DNA from: an uncultured bacterium
Lineage (GTDB): Bacteria > Actinomycetota > Coriobacteriia > Coriobacteriales > Coriobacteriaceae
Direction of reading: 5' to 3'
Length of the DNA: 25,891 bases
Assembly (NCBI GenBank): GCA_905215755.1
Contig: CAJMRE010000030.1
Location: 1-25,891 of the forward strand
In this document: positions 1 through 8,118 of the stretch, piece by piece
How the letters are laid out: each line of letters opens with the position of its first letter
Numbering within the stretch: the first letter of the stretch is position 1
Position numbers and translations under genes: made by a program
Notes under the pieces: generated by a model
Databases searched by the model: none
The model's input: only the letters and a program-made list of their open reading frames with translations
What the model was told of the DNA's origin: nothing

Positions 1-51
1 GGTCTTTCATGCAGCAGGGGCTCTCAATGTTTTTATGTCCTGCTCATATCG

Positions 52-97
52 TCTGGTCGGTGCGAAATGGGTAATACTAAAGAGTTATCCGACCAGA
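52..97. promoter_or_regulatory. Hairpin / operator upstream of ABC exporter operon
   Basis: A perfect 9-base inverted repeat (TCTGGTCGG at 52-60, CCGACCAGA at 89-97) brackets a 28-base centre in the leader just before the ATPase start at 111. It could be an RNA hairpin in the 5' UTR or a repressor operator. The centre contains TAATAC (72-77), a possible -10 element, but no convincing -35 is visible. The role is inferred only from position and symmetry. Confidence 0.35.
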
Positions 98-110
98 TGG
101 GAACCGATCG

Positions 111-812
111 ATGGCTTATATCGAATTCAAAGACGTCATCAAGGCATACGGCGAGGGCGACGCCCGCATTCACGCACTCGACGGCGCGAGTTTTACGGTC
201 GAGCGCGGCGAGCTCGCCATCATTTTGGGTGCTTCGGGTGCCGGCAAGACCACGGCGCTCAACATTCTGGGCGGCATGGATACGGCGACTTCCGGCACCG
301 TGACGGTGGACGGGCGCGATGTGAGCTCCGCTAACGAGGCGCAGCTCGTGGAATACCGCCGCGCCGACGTCGGCTTTGTCTTCCAGTTCTACAATCTGGT
401 CCCCAACCTGACGGCGCTCGAAAATGTTGAGCTTGCGGCGCAAATCTGCCCTGATTCGCTCGATGCCGAGCAAACGCTTTGCCAGGTTGGCTTGGGTGAG
501 CGCCTCGCCAACTTCCCCGCGCAGCTTTCGGGCGGCGAGCAGCAGCGCGTGTCCATTGCCCGCGCACTGGCAAAGAACCCCAAGCTGCTTTTGTGCGACG
601 AGCCCACGGGCGCACTTGACTATAAAACCGGCAAGCAGATCTTGCAGCTGCTGCAGGACACTTGCCGCAAGCAGGGCATTACGGTCATCATCATCACCCA
701 CAACTCCGCGCTGGCGCCCATGGCCGATCGCCTGATCCGCTTTAAGAACGGTCGCGTGGAGAGCGAGACGGTCCAGCAAAATCCCGTGCCTATCGAGACG
801 ATCGAGTGGTAG
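111..812 (+). CDS. ABC transporter ATP-binding protein, MacB/LolD type
   Basis: This is the ATPase of an FtsX-type ABC system (233 aa), expected to sit on the cytoplasmic face of the membrane and power the permease encoded next. Walker A is GASGAGKTT (residues 40-48), the Q-loop is in VFQFYNL (90-96), the signature is LSGGEQQ (139-145), Walker B with its catalytic Glu is LLLCDEP (159-165), and the switch His is H197. The spacing and the LSGGEQQRVSIARAL wording are typical of the MacB/LolD/BceA family, which serves mechanotransmission or peptide-resistance transporters rather than solute uptake. The start ATG at 111 has only a weak ribosome site (GGGA). The stop overlaps the next gene by 7 bases if that gene uses its GTG start, so the two are translationally coupled. 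The family is certain; the substrate is unknown. Confidence 0.93.
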   Translation: MAYIEFKDVIKAYGEGDARIHALDGASFTVERGELAIILGASGAGKTTALNILGGMDTATSGTVTVDGRDVSSANEAQLVEYRRADVGFVFQFYNLVPNLTALENVELAAQICPDSLDAEQTLCQVGLGERLANFPAQLSGGEQQRVSIARALAKNPKLLLCDEPTGALDYKTGKQILQLLQDTCRKQGITVIIITHNSALAPMADRLIRFKNGRVESETVQQNPVPIETIEW

Positions 813-3583
813 CGCCCATGGACCAAGACCGCCAAAACAGCCTACGCCGCGACGCGCAGAACACGGAGCGCGAGCAGGATTTTACGACCTACCGCACTGC
901 CCAAAGCTCAAACGATATGGTGCCGACGGTTTTTCGCCGTGGCATCTACCGCACAATCCGAGGCAGTCTTAAGCGCTTTTTGTCAATCGTGGTCATCACC
1001 GCGCTTGGCGTGAGCGTGATGTGCGGCCTTAAGGCGGGTTGCGAGGACCTGTGTGATTCGGTTGATGCCTACTTCGACCAGCAAAATGTCTATGACATTA
1101 ACGTGCAGTCGACCTATGGCCTGACTGACGATGATCTCGACGCCATACAAGAGGTCGATGGCGTCGAAACGGCCGAGGGCATCTACACCGAGACCGCCTA
1201 CACCGCCGTGGGCACAACGCGCGAGCGCGTGGTCGTGCAGAGTCTCTCCAAGGAGAACATCGATCAGCCGGTGCTCGTGAACGGCGATTTGCCCGAGAGC
1301 GCCGATGAAGTCGCGGTGACTTCGAAGTTCCTGAAGGCATCGGGCAAGAAAATCGGCGATACGGTGAGTTTTGCCGCCAATGACGCGAGCTCGTCCAATC
1401 AAAGCGCCAAGGACCAGTTTGCCGCGGGCGATTACACCATTACGGCTGAGGTCCTCGACCCCACTGATGTAAGTTCTGACTCGACAGTCAACGCCTTTCG
1501 CGCTGCTTCGGCGGCGGACTATAAGTTCTATGTGAGCGAGGACGCCGCGACATCTTCTTCCTACTCCGCGGTCCACGTGATCGTCGAGGGAGCCAAGAGC
1601 CTCAACTCCTATTCGGATTCCTACGCGGCAAAGATCAATGAGGTCAAGGGCAATATCGAGAAGATCCGCGAGGAGCGTGAGAAGGCGCGCGCCCAGGAGC
1701 TGACGGTCGACACGCCGGCGAGCTTGGACGCGGCTGAGCGTCAGGCGAATATGCTCTTTGGGATTGAGCAGGACAACATCAATCGCATGGCAGAGGGCAG
1801 CGAGGAGCGCGTGCAAGCGCAGACCGACCTGGATCAGCGCCGCGCCGCCGCCGACCAGCAGTTTGCCGATGCCCGCGCCGAGCTTTCCGATCTGGGCGAA
1901 TGCACCTGGTACATCCAGGACCGCGGCAATATCGCAAGCTACTCGAGCGTGGAGAGCGATAGCTCGTCAATTGAGGCCATCGCCACGGTGTTCCCGTTCA
2001 TCTTCTTTATCGTCGCCGTGCTCATCAGCCTCACCACCGCCACGCGTATGGTCGAGGAGGAGCGCACGCTCATCGGCCTGTATAAGGCGCTCGGTTATTC
2101 GCGCGGATGCATCCTGTCCAAATACGTGGACTATGCGCTGTGGGCTTGTCTGATCGGCGGCGTGCTTGGCAATATCATCGGCTTTGTGGGCCTGCCGCTG
2201 TTCTTGTTTACGGTGTTCGACGACATGTATTCGCTGCCCCAGATGCTGCTTTCGTACGACATCGTGTCGTCGATTGTGTCGGTGGCGCTGTTTGCCGTGG
2301 GCGTGGTGGGCGCCACGATTGTCGCCTGCCGCCACGAGATGGCCGAGACCCCTGCCTCGCTCATGCGCCCCAAGGCCCCGCGCGCTGGCTCGCGCATCTT
2401 GCTCGAGCGCATCGGCTTTATCTGGCGCCGCATGGGCTTTTTGAACAAGGTGGCGGCGCGTAACCTGTTCCGCTACAAAAAGCGCGCCTTTATGACCATC
2501 TTCGGCATCGCGGGTTGCACCGCGCTTGTGATCTGCGGCATGGGTATTCGCGACACGTCGGTCGCGCTTTCGCCCAAGCAGTACGGTCACATCACACGCT
2601 ACGATCTGCTGGCGGTCGCCAATCCCGACGATTTTTCGCAGACGTGCGCGGCATTGGATGAGCGCAGCGCGGCCAATGATTCCAGCGTGACCGTGACTTC
2701 GACGCTGCCGATTATGACCGACAACGTCACCTTTACATTTGGCGGCAAGAGCGAGACCGTGCAGCTGATCGTGGTGCCCGATGACCGCACGGGTGACTTG
2801 GGCGATTACGTGCGCCTGGAGGATGAGTCCAAAGAACCGCTCGCCCTGCGTGACGGGGACGTGTATTTAAGCAAGAGCTCGCAGCTGGTGCTGGGAATCA
2901 AGCCGGGCGACACGGCGCACGTCCAGGATTCGTCACTCAACGTCGCTAAGGTCAAGGTTAGCGACATCTCGCTCAACTATCTGGGCAATACGCTTTATAT
3001 GACGCAGGGCACCTATGAGCGCGCGTTCGGTCGAAGCGTGCGCCTTAACGGCGTCTTTGTGCTGCTTAAGGGCTCATCTTCTGACCAGATTGCGTTTAGC
3101 AAGAAGATTAAGAGCGACGGTTGGCTCACCATCTCGAGCACGGCCGAACATTGGCAGAACTACGAGGCGAACTTTACGATTATCAATTCTGTCGTGGTGC
3201 TCGTGACCTTTATGGCGGCGTGCCTGTCGTTTGTGGTGGTGTTTACGCTGTCCAACACCAACATTTCGGAGCGCGAGCGCGAGCTGGCGACCATTAAGGT
3301 GCTGGGCTTCCGCCGTGGCGAGGTGCACCACTACGTCAACAAGGAGACGTTGATCCTCACGGCAATTGGCGCCGCGCTGGGCGTGCCACTGGGCGGCTTG
3401 CTGGCCGAGAGTTTTACGTACATTTTGCAGATGCCGTCGCTGTACTTTGATGTTGAGGTCGAGCCGCTAAGCTACGTGCTCGCCGTGGTGCTTTCCTTTG
3501 GCTTTACGTTTATCGTCAACCTCGCCACCAATCGTACCCTCAACAAGATCGACATGGTCGGCGCCCTCAAAAGCGCCGAGTAA
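806..3583 (+). CDS. FtsX-like ABC permease with large extracytoplasmic domains
   Basis: The 925-aa membrane partner of the preceding ATPase. A hydrophobic segment at about 55-77 is followed by a large extracytoplasmic region (about 80-390) that includes a charged, probably coiled-coil stretch (about 275-360). A first FtsX domain with three membrane spans lies at about 391-508 and carries the hallmark EEERTLIGLYKALGYSRG. A further span at 560-582 leads into a second external domain, and a second FtsX domain closes the protein with ERERELATIKVLGFRRGEV. Duplicated FtsX domains of this size are common in Gram-positive exporters and peptide-sensing or resistance transporters; the substrate cannot be read from the sequence. 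A GTG start at 806 overlaps the ATPase; an ATG at 818 (921 aa) is an equally plausible start, as neither has a good Shine-Dalgarno. A strong terminator follows, so the pair forms a bicistronic operon. Confidence 0.92.
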   Translation: MVAPMDQDRQNSLRRDAQNTEREQDFTTYRTAQSSNDMVPTVFRRGIYRTIRGSLKRFLSIVVITALGVSVMCGLKAGCEDLCDSVDAYFDQQNVYDINVQSTYGLTDDDLDAIQEVDGVETAEGIYTETAYTAVGTTRERVVVQSLSKENIDQPVLVNGDLPESADEVAVTSKFLKASGKKIGDTVSFAANDASSSNQSAKDQFAAGDYTITAEVLDPTDVSSDSTVNAFRAASAADYKFYVSEDAATSSSYSAVHVIVEGAKSLNSYSDSYAAKINEVKGNIEKIREEREKARAQELTVDTPASLDAAERQANMLFGIEQDNINRMAEGSEERVQAQTDLDQRRAAADQQFADARAELSDLGECTWYIQDRGNIASYSSVESDSSSIEAIATVFPFIFFIVAVLISLTTATRMVEEERTLIGLYKALGYSRGCILSKYVDYALWACLIGGVLGNIIGFVGLPLFLFTVFDDMYSLPQMLLSYDIVSSIVSVALFAVGVVGATIVACRHEMAETPASLMRPKAPRAGSRILLERIGFIWRRMGFLNKVAARNLFRYKKRAFMTIFGIAGCTALVICGMGIRDTSVALSPKQYGHITRYDLLAVANPDDFSQTCAALDERSAANDSSVTVTSTLPIMTDNVTFTFGGKSETVQLIVVPDDRTGDLGDYVRLEDESKEPLALRDGDVYLSKSSQLVLGIKPGDTAHVQDSSLNVAKVKVSDISLNYLGNTLYMTQGTYERAFGRSVRLNGVFVLLKGSSSDQIAFSKKIKSDGWLTISSTAEHWQNYEANFTIINSVVVLVTFMAACLSFVVVFTLSNTNISERERELATIKVLGFRRGEVHHYVNKETLILTAIGAALGVPLGGLLAESFTYILQMPSLYFDVEVEPLSYVLAVVLSFGFTFIVNLATNRTLNKIDMVGALKSAE

Positions 3584-3644
3584 CCTGCCCTGGGATTCAA
3601 GTTCTAGCGAGCTGCCGACGCGCCCGCAGCAGCATTTTTGCATA

Positions 3645-3687
3645 AACCGCCCCGCCAAATGCATACTTTGACGGGGCGGTTGCTTTT
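3645..3687 (+). terminator. Rho-independent terminator of the ABC exporter operon
   Basis: A 15-base stem with one mismatch (3645-3659 with 3667-3681, core ACCGCCCCG/CGGGGCGGT) and a 7-base loop is followed by a run of five T (3683-3687). It lies 61 bases after the permease stop. Confidence 0.9.
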
Positions 3688-3948
3688 TGCCCACAGGTAC
3701 CCCAGGGGGCGCCGTGCAAATTCCGGAGTATTCAGCGTCCCGGGGTCCGCGGGCGCGGGGGCGGGGGTGCAAAACTGCGCTGAAAGCCCCGATTCTGAGT
3801 CCCAACGCCTCTAGAGCCGCTCGTTTTTTTACAGGATGCGGCCCATGGTGCCTGCCTTTCGCCCAAAATCCAGTATGCAGGCACCCTCGGCTGCTGAATA
3901 CTCCCAAAAATGCACGCCGCATCCTACCCCAGGCACCCGCAGCAAGAA
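3688..3948. repeat. Gene-free interval with nested imperfect inverted repeats
   Basis: No plausible gene is seen here. Arms 3711-3736 and 3893-3918 match in inverted orientation at 21 of 26 positions by eye, both ending in GGAGTATTCAGC. Shorter perfect inverted pairs lie inside: GGTGCCTGC (3847-3855) with GCAGGCACC (3877-3885), and GGATGCGGC (3835-3843) with GCCGCATCC (3916-3924). A G-rich run (3742-3768) and a seven-T run (about 3824-3830) are also present. This could be a structured RNA or a non-autonomous mobile repeat. Confidence 0.45.
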
Positions 3949-4133
3949 GACGAATAGTCTCGGCCTCCCCAGTCACCGCAGGAGGCCCTAGGGCTTACCT
4001 CCCAAATCTTTCCGCAGGACGGAAGGATCCCGCCGCGCGAAGCGCACGGCGGGATCCTGACATGTCCGAGGACGATTTGGGAGGTAAGCCCTGGGGTCTC
4101 CGATGAGAGCAGTTTCGGCCGAGGCTATTCGTC
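3949..4133. repeat. 185-bp imperfect inverted repeat overlapping the 3' end of pfkA
   Basis: All matching blocks are symmetric about position 4041 with no net insertion or deletion. 3949-3965 pairs with 4117-4133 (16 of 17). 3981-4008 pairs with 4074-4101 (26 of 28, including a perfect 19-base block AGGGCTTACCTCCCAAATC at 3990-4008). 4024-4035 pairs with 4047-4058 (perfect 12). The blocks are separated by 15-base stretches that do not match. The right arm includes the pfkA stop codon (4125-4127), so the left arm holds an inverted copy of the last codons and stop. There is no T-tract, so it is not a standard terminator. A MITE-like element or inverted duplication is the best reading. Confidence 0.6.
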
Positions 4134-5204
4134 GCCGAAGCTGATGCCCAACGCCTTGGCCTCGCGCACCAGATCGCTCTGGGGATCGACATACTTGAGC
4201 TTGCCGGCGACATCCTCGAGCGGCATGTGACACATCTTGCCGTCACGCAGGGCGATCATGTAGCCAAACTCGCCGCGTAGACAGCCCAGCGCCGCCTCGA
4301 CGCCGCACTGGGTCGCAAAGATGCGGTCCTGGGCGTTGGGCTGGCCGCCGCGCTGCGTGTGGCCGGGGATGGCGACGCGGGTCTCGCGACCGGTCTTGGC
4401 CTCGATCTCCTTGGCGATGTCGTAGACGATCGACGGGCTCGTGCGCTCGGCGAGTTTCTTCTTGTACTCCTTCTTGGACAGCGCCGCGTCCTCCTTGGAG
4501 ATAGCGCCCTCGGCGACGGCCACGATGGTAAAGCGGCTGCCGGTCTCCATGCGATGCTCGATGGTCTTGATGACGTTATCCATGTCGTAGGGGATCTCGG
4601 GAATCAAGATGACATCCGCACCGCCCGCGACGCCGGCATACAGCGGGATCCAGCCGACCTTATGGCCCATGATCTCGATGACGAACACGCGGCCGTGGCT
4701 CGAGGCGGTAGTGTGGATGTCGTCGATGCACTTGGTGGCGACGTCGATGGCGCTCGTAAAGCCAAACGTCATCTCGGTGCCCCAGGTGTCGTTATCGATG
4801 GTCTTGGGCAGGGCGATAACGTTGAGGCCCTCTTCGCGCAGGCGGTTGGAGGTCTTGGTGGAGCCGTTGCCGCCCAGCATAAACAGGCAGTCGAGCTGCA
4901 ACTTGTGATAGGTGTGGACCATCGCGGGCACCTTCTCGACGCCGTCGGCCTCGGGAATGTTCAGGCGCTTAAACGGCGTGCGGCTCGTGCCCAGAATAGT
5001 GCCGCCGCGGGTGAGGATGCCGCTAAAATCGGCGGGTGTCATGACACGGAACCTGCTGTAGATAAGGCCCTGATATCCGTCCTCAAAGCCATAAATCTCG
5101 ATAGGCTCTTTGCTATTGGTCATAAGCGTTTTGACAATGCCGCGCATGGTGGCGTTGAGCGCCTGGCAGTCGCCGCCACTAGTAAGAAGACCGATCCTAA
5201 GCAT
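4125..5204 (-). CDS. pfkA: 6-phosphofructokinase
   Basis: Phosphorylates fructose 6-phosphate to fructose 1,6-bisphosphate in glycolysis; cytosolic, 359 aa. The donor-site loop is SGGDCQALNA (9-18). The donor-selectivity motif reads GGNGS (111-115). The catalytic loop is PKTIDND (133-139), with D137 as the expected base. PGHTQRGG (280-287) belongs to the sugar-phosphate site. In this family Gly at the second selectivity position (here G114) goes with ATP use and Asp with pyrophosphate, while Lys in PKTIDND is seen in pyrophosphate enzymes and in the actinobacterial group III ATP enzymes. The combination here suggests ATP dependence, but this is an inference. The start ATG has GGAAGG 8 bases upstream. 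The 3' end lies within a large inverted repeat. Confidence 0.93.
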   Translation of the reverse strand: MLRIGLLTSGGDCQALNATMRGIVKTLMTNSKEPIEIYGFEDGYQGLIYSRFRVMTPADFSGILTRGGTILGTSRTPFKRLNIPEADGVEKVPAMVHTYHKLQLDCLFMLGGNGSTKTSNRLREEGLNVIALPKTIDNDTWGTEMTFGFTSAIDVATKCIDDIHTTASSHGRVFVIEIMGHKVGWIPLYAGVAGGADVILIPEIPYDMDNVIKTIEHRMETGSRFTIVAVAEGAISKEDAALSKKEYKKKLAERTSPSIVYDIAKEIEAKTGRETRVAIPGHTQRGGQPNAQDRIFATQCGVEAALGCLRGEFGYMIALRDGKMCHMPLEDVAGKLKYVDPQSDLVREAKALGISFGDE

Positions 5205-5220
5205 GGTGAATCCTTCCGGG

Positions 5221-5232
5221 CAAGTTATAACA
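5221..5232 (-). promoter_or_regulatory. Possible extended -10 promoter of pfkA
   Basis: On the minus strand TGTTATAAC reads as an extended -10 (TGn followed by TATAAC) about 20 bases upstream of the pfkA start. No good -35 is visible; the expected -35 area falls inside the adjacent hairpin at 5243-5275. Confidence 0.4.
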
Positions 5233-5242
5233 TGCGCATAAG

Positions 5243-5275
5243 TTTACCCCCGCACACTGTTGATGCGGGGGTAAA
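5243..5275. promoter_or_regulatory. Perfect 12-bp hairpin between amide-hydrolase gene and pfkA
   Basis: TTTACCCCCGCA (5243-5254) and its exact complement (5264-5275) enclose a 9-base loop. Neither strand has a clear downstream T-tract, so it may be a weak terminator for the upstream amide-hydrolase gene or an operator overlapping the pfkA promoter. Confidence 0.5.
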
Positions 5276-5344
5276 ACGTGTTAGCTCAAGCGTATGGAAA
5301 TGTAAGCAACGTCAGGCGAGCGTAAGGTCGACGGGCCTGGCTCC

Positions 5345-6430
5345 TTACAGTGCGAAGGCATCGACGTTGCCCCAGTGACGGCGCAGCGTGATGGCGGCAG
5401 CGGGCTCGGTATTGTCAAAGACGACCGACCACTGCGTGTTGCTGGTGATGTCTTCCGGATTGGGCTCTTGCGCCGCAGCGCGCAGGGCCTTCCAAACGAC
5501 TGTCTCGTCCTGGGCACCGACATGGGCGTCAAGGACATCGGCGATTGCGACGGCGCGCTCTTTACCATGGCCCAGCTCGCCATTCTTTTGGTTGGGCAGC
5601 ACTTCGTCGCCATAGCAGGCGTAGAAGTTCGTAACCTGGCGTACAGGAGTCGCTTTGAAAGCGCGGTCCGGATCGCGCGGATCCCACTCTACTACGCGCG
5701 CGTCACCGGCGGCGTCGTTGATAAAGAAGTGGTAATCGCGTCCTGCCATGGCGTGCATGTCGTAGGCGGAAAGCAGGTCGACAGCTTCTTGCGTGGTGGC
5801 GGCACGGTCGAGCACCAGGCGGATGGCGAGCGAGGTATTGATGACGGGGCGTTGCGTGTCCTGGTCACAGGGCTGGGAATCCAGGGTGAGTACGGCAATG
5901 GACACGCCGCATTCGTTAACACCGTCGAGCTGGGCAAATGGGCCCATGAGTGCGGCGGCCCGTCCGGCGACGGAGTCAAGCGGAGTGTTATCGCCCAGGT
6001 TGTTAAGGGCGGCAAACCCGATGGAGGCATAGCCGCCGCGTGGGTGATTGCGCACCAGCAGCGCTGAGGTGTCGTCCTTAAAGTCGTAATTGCGACCGGT
6101 GCGCACGCGGCCTTCGGCATCTACGGCGACAAAAGCGCTGCAGGCAAACTGGGGCGCCTGGACATGTACCGGCACACCGGGCAGCACCTGCGCCACCACG
6201 GCATCGATGTAGGCCTGGTCGTCGCGCACGCCAGCGGCGATGATGCGATCAAGATCGTAGTCGTAGGCGATGTCGATTGCGTACAGGTCATAGCCATCCG
6301 CGTAGCCGGTCAAGCGTTTGAGCGACGCGGCGGACTTGATTTGCTTGTGATAAACGATACCGGTGGCAGCGGCAAGGCCGACGGCGACTCCCGCGACACC
6401 GCAGGCGATGGCAATGTTACGTGGCTTCAT
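5345..6430 (-). CDS. Linear amide C-N hydrolase-like protein (Ntn hydrolase, C45/choloylglycine-hydrolase relative), membrane-anchored
   Basis: A 361-aa protein with an N-terminal hydrophobic segment (about 6-27), consistent with a signal anchor. The core resembles the Ntn-hydrolase superfamily of C45 acyltransferases and bile-salt/penicillin V hydrolases. The likely nucleophile is C97 in QFACSAF, followed by the hallmark TGRNYDF (111-117), whose Arg and Asp normally sit in the active site, and later GRDYHFFIND and NGVNECG-like turns. In such enzymes the Cys becomes N-terminal by autocleavage, so removal of about 96 residues would be required. Substrates are usually N-acyl amides, N-acyl amino acids or bile-acid conjugates; none can be assigned here. 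GGAG sits 6 bases before the ATG. It is 140 bases upstream of pfkA on the same strand, with a hairpin between. Confidence 0.75.
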   Translation of the reverse strand: MKPRNIAIACGVAGVAVGLAAATGIVYHKQIKSAASLKRLTGYADGYDLYAIDIAYDYDLDRIIAAGVRDDQAYIDAVVAQVLPGVPVHVQAPQFACSAFVAVDAEGRVRTGRNYDFKDDTSALLVRNHPRGGYASIGFAALNNLGDNTPLDSVAGRAAALMGPFAQLDGVNECGVSIAVLTLDSQPCDQDTQRPVINTSLAIRLVLDRAATTQEAVDLLSAYDMHAMAGRDYHFFINDAAGDARVVEWDPRDPDRAFKATPVRQVTNFYACYGDEVLPNQKNGELGHGKERAVAIADVLDAHVGAQDETVVWKALRAAAQEPNPEDITSNTQWSVVFDNTEPAAAITLRRHWGNVDAFAL

Positions 6431-6591
6431 GGCGGCTCCTCTCGTCCTGTTAGCGTAATTGTCGCAAAAGGTGCACGGGCATGATGGCTCAACTTGGTGA
6501 ACGGTGCGGGATTACACACGGAATGAAGAGTGCAGCGCTGGCGCGGCGGGGTATGCTGGAAGGGACCATCAACCCAGCGAAAGGGGAGAGC

Positions 6592-7977
6592 ATGACGGAT
6601 CAGGAAACGCCCGAGCGCGCGCATGTGACGGCCGATGATATCGAGGCCGCCAACGACCTTATCGACTTTATCGAGGCATGCCCCAGCATGTTCCATACGG
6701 CGGCGACCATTATGGCCGAGCTCGACGAGGCGGGCTTTACCTACCTGTCCGAGAACGCGGCGTGGGACATCGAGCCGGGCGGGCGTTATTACACGCAGCG
6801 CAACACCTCGAGCGTTATCGCCTTTAAGGTGGGCGAGGACCTGGCTGCTACGTGGGGCGAGGACGGCGTTGCCGGCGACTACCATTTTCAGCTGACGGCG
6901 TCGCACAGCGACTCGCCGACGTTTAAGGTTAAGGCCGTGCCCGAGCTCGACGGCGCGGGCGAGACGCTGCGCCTGAACACCGAGGCCTACGGCGGCATGA
7001 TCGACTACACCTGGTTCGACCGTCCGCTGGCACTCGCGGGCCGCGTGCTGGTACGCGAGGGCGACCGTATTGAGAGCCGCCTGCTTGCCACCGAGCGCGA
7101 GGTCGCTATTATCCCGAGCCTTGCCATCCACATGAACCGCGGCGTTAACGAGGGCTTTGCTCCCAACCGAGCCGTCGACCTGTGCCCGCTCATCAGCGCC
7201 GGCGAACTCAAGCAGGGAGATTTTGATGCCCTGATTGCCGAAGAGTTGGACGTTGAGCCCGAGCAAATTCTGGGCCGCGATTTGTTCCTGGTCAACCGCC
7301 AGGATGCGCGCATTTGGGGCTGGGCCGACGAGTTTATCTCGACGCCCAAGCTCGACGACCTGGCCTGCGCCTATACCTCGCTGCAGGCATTTTTGGGTGC
7401 CGAGAACGCGCACGACGTTTCGGTCTTTTGCTGCTTTGATAATGAGGAGGTTGGCTCCGAGACCAAGCAGGGCGCCATGTCGACGTTCTTGGCCGACGCG
7501 CTGCGCCGCATTAACGGATCGCTGGGCTTTGACGACGAGTCGTATCATCGCGCCCTTGCCGCATCGATGCTCGTGAGCTGCGACAACGCGCATGCCGTGC
7601 ACCCCAACCACGCCGAGAAGTGCGACGCCCGCAGCCAGGTGGTGCTCAACGGCGGTATCGTCATCAAGGAGGCAGCCAACCAGCACTATTGTACCGATGC
7701 CTTTAGCCGCGCGGTGTTCCAAGCTATTTGCGATGACGCCGACGTGCCCACGCAGGCCTTCGCCAACAAGAGCGATATGGCCGGCGGATCCACGCTCGGC
7801 AATCTGTCCAATATGCAGGCGAGCATGCATGCCGTGGACGTGGGCCTGCCGCAGCTGGCCATGCACTCGAGCTACGAGACCGGCGGCGTGCGCGACGTCA
7901 TGTACGCCATCCGCGCCCTCACAGCCTTCTACGAGCGAAACCTAACCATCAACGGTGCCGAAAGCGTGGAGCTCTAA
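6592..7977 (+). CDS. M18 family aminopeptidase
   Basis: A metallo-aminopeptidase of the aspartyl-aminopeptidase family (461 aa) that removes N-terminal residues, usually acidic ones, from peptides in the cytosol. Expected dinuclear-metal residues are visible: H105 in TASHSDSP, D256 in KLDDLACAYTS, the catalytic pair E285-E286 in CFDNEEVGSETKQGA, D331 in SCDNAHAVHPNH, and H425 in AMHSSYETGG. The conserved KSDMAGGSTLGN is also present. I chose ATG 6592 because AAGGGGAG lies just upstream; the reading frame is open back to 6481, but that extension lacks a ribosome site and family similarity. It is monocistronic, followed by a small repeat and a terminator. Confidence 0.94.
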   Translation: MTDQETPERAHVTADDIEAANDLIDFIEACPSMFHTAATIMAELDEAGFTYLSENAAWDIEPGGRYYTQRNTSSVIAFKVGEDLAATWGEDGVAGDYHFQLTASHSDSPTFKVKAVPELDGAGETLRLNTEAYGGMIDYTWFDRPLALAGRVLVREGDRIESRLLATEREVAIIPSLAIHMNRGVNEGFAPNRAVDLCPLISAGELKQGDFDALIAEELDVEPEQILGRDLFLVNRQDARIWGWADEFISTPKLDDLACAYTSLQAFLGAENAHDVSVFCCFDNEEVGSETKQGAMSTFLADALRRINGSLGFDDESYHRALAASMLVSCDNAHAVHPNHAEKCDARSQVVLNGGIVIKEAANQHYCTDAFSRAVFQAICDDADVPTQAFANKSDMAGGSTLGNLSNMQASMHAVDVGLPQLAMHSSYETGGVRDVMYAIRALTAFYERNLTINGAESVEL

Positions 7978-8026
7978 AACCTGCTAAAAGGGACAGGTTT
8001 ATTATGCAGGTTTTATCTGGGCAAAT
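7978..8026. repeat. Small palindromic repeat, AAAGGGACAGG family (copy 1)
   Basis: Starts at the stop codon of the aminopeptidase gene. AACCTGC (7978-7984) and GCAGGTT (8006-8012) enclose AAAAGGGACAGG. The whole unit, including the trailing TTTATC...GGCAAA part, is closely similar to 9184-9235. Confidence 0.65.
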
Positions 8027-8118
8027 GCCGCAAAGCCAACAGCTGGACAGAATTGTTATGACACCGCAGGTTGAGCAAGCGTCAGCGAGCGATGTCCAGA
8101 GCGAACAAGTTGGCATGA

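Noticed and set aside
3467..4106. Open frames on both strands across the 3688-4124 interval
   Set aside because: The translations are Pro/Arg/Ala-rich, without domains or ribosome sites, and they span strong inverted repeats and a terminator.
6481..6591. Upstream ATG extending the M18 aminopeptidase by 37 codons
   Set aside because: No ribosome site at 6481; the extra residues do not look like the family, and AAGGGGAG precedes the ATG at 6592.
8027..8118. Cys-rich open frame on the minus strand starting with CATGCCAACTTG-complement
   Set aside because: It runs through the palindromic repeat and into the end of the aminopeptidase gene with no ribosome site, so it is probably chance.
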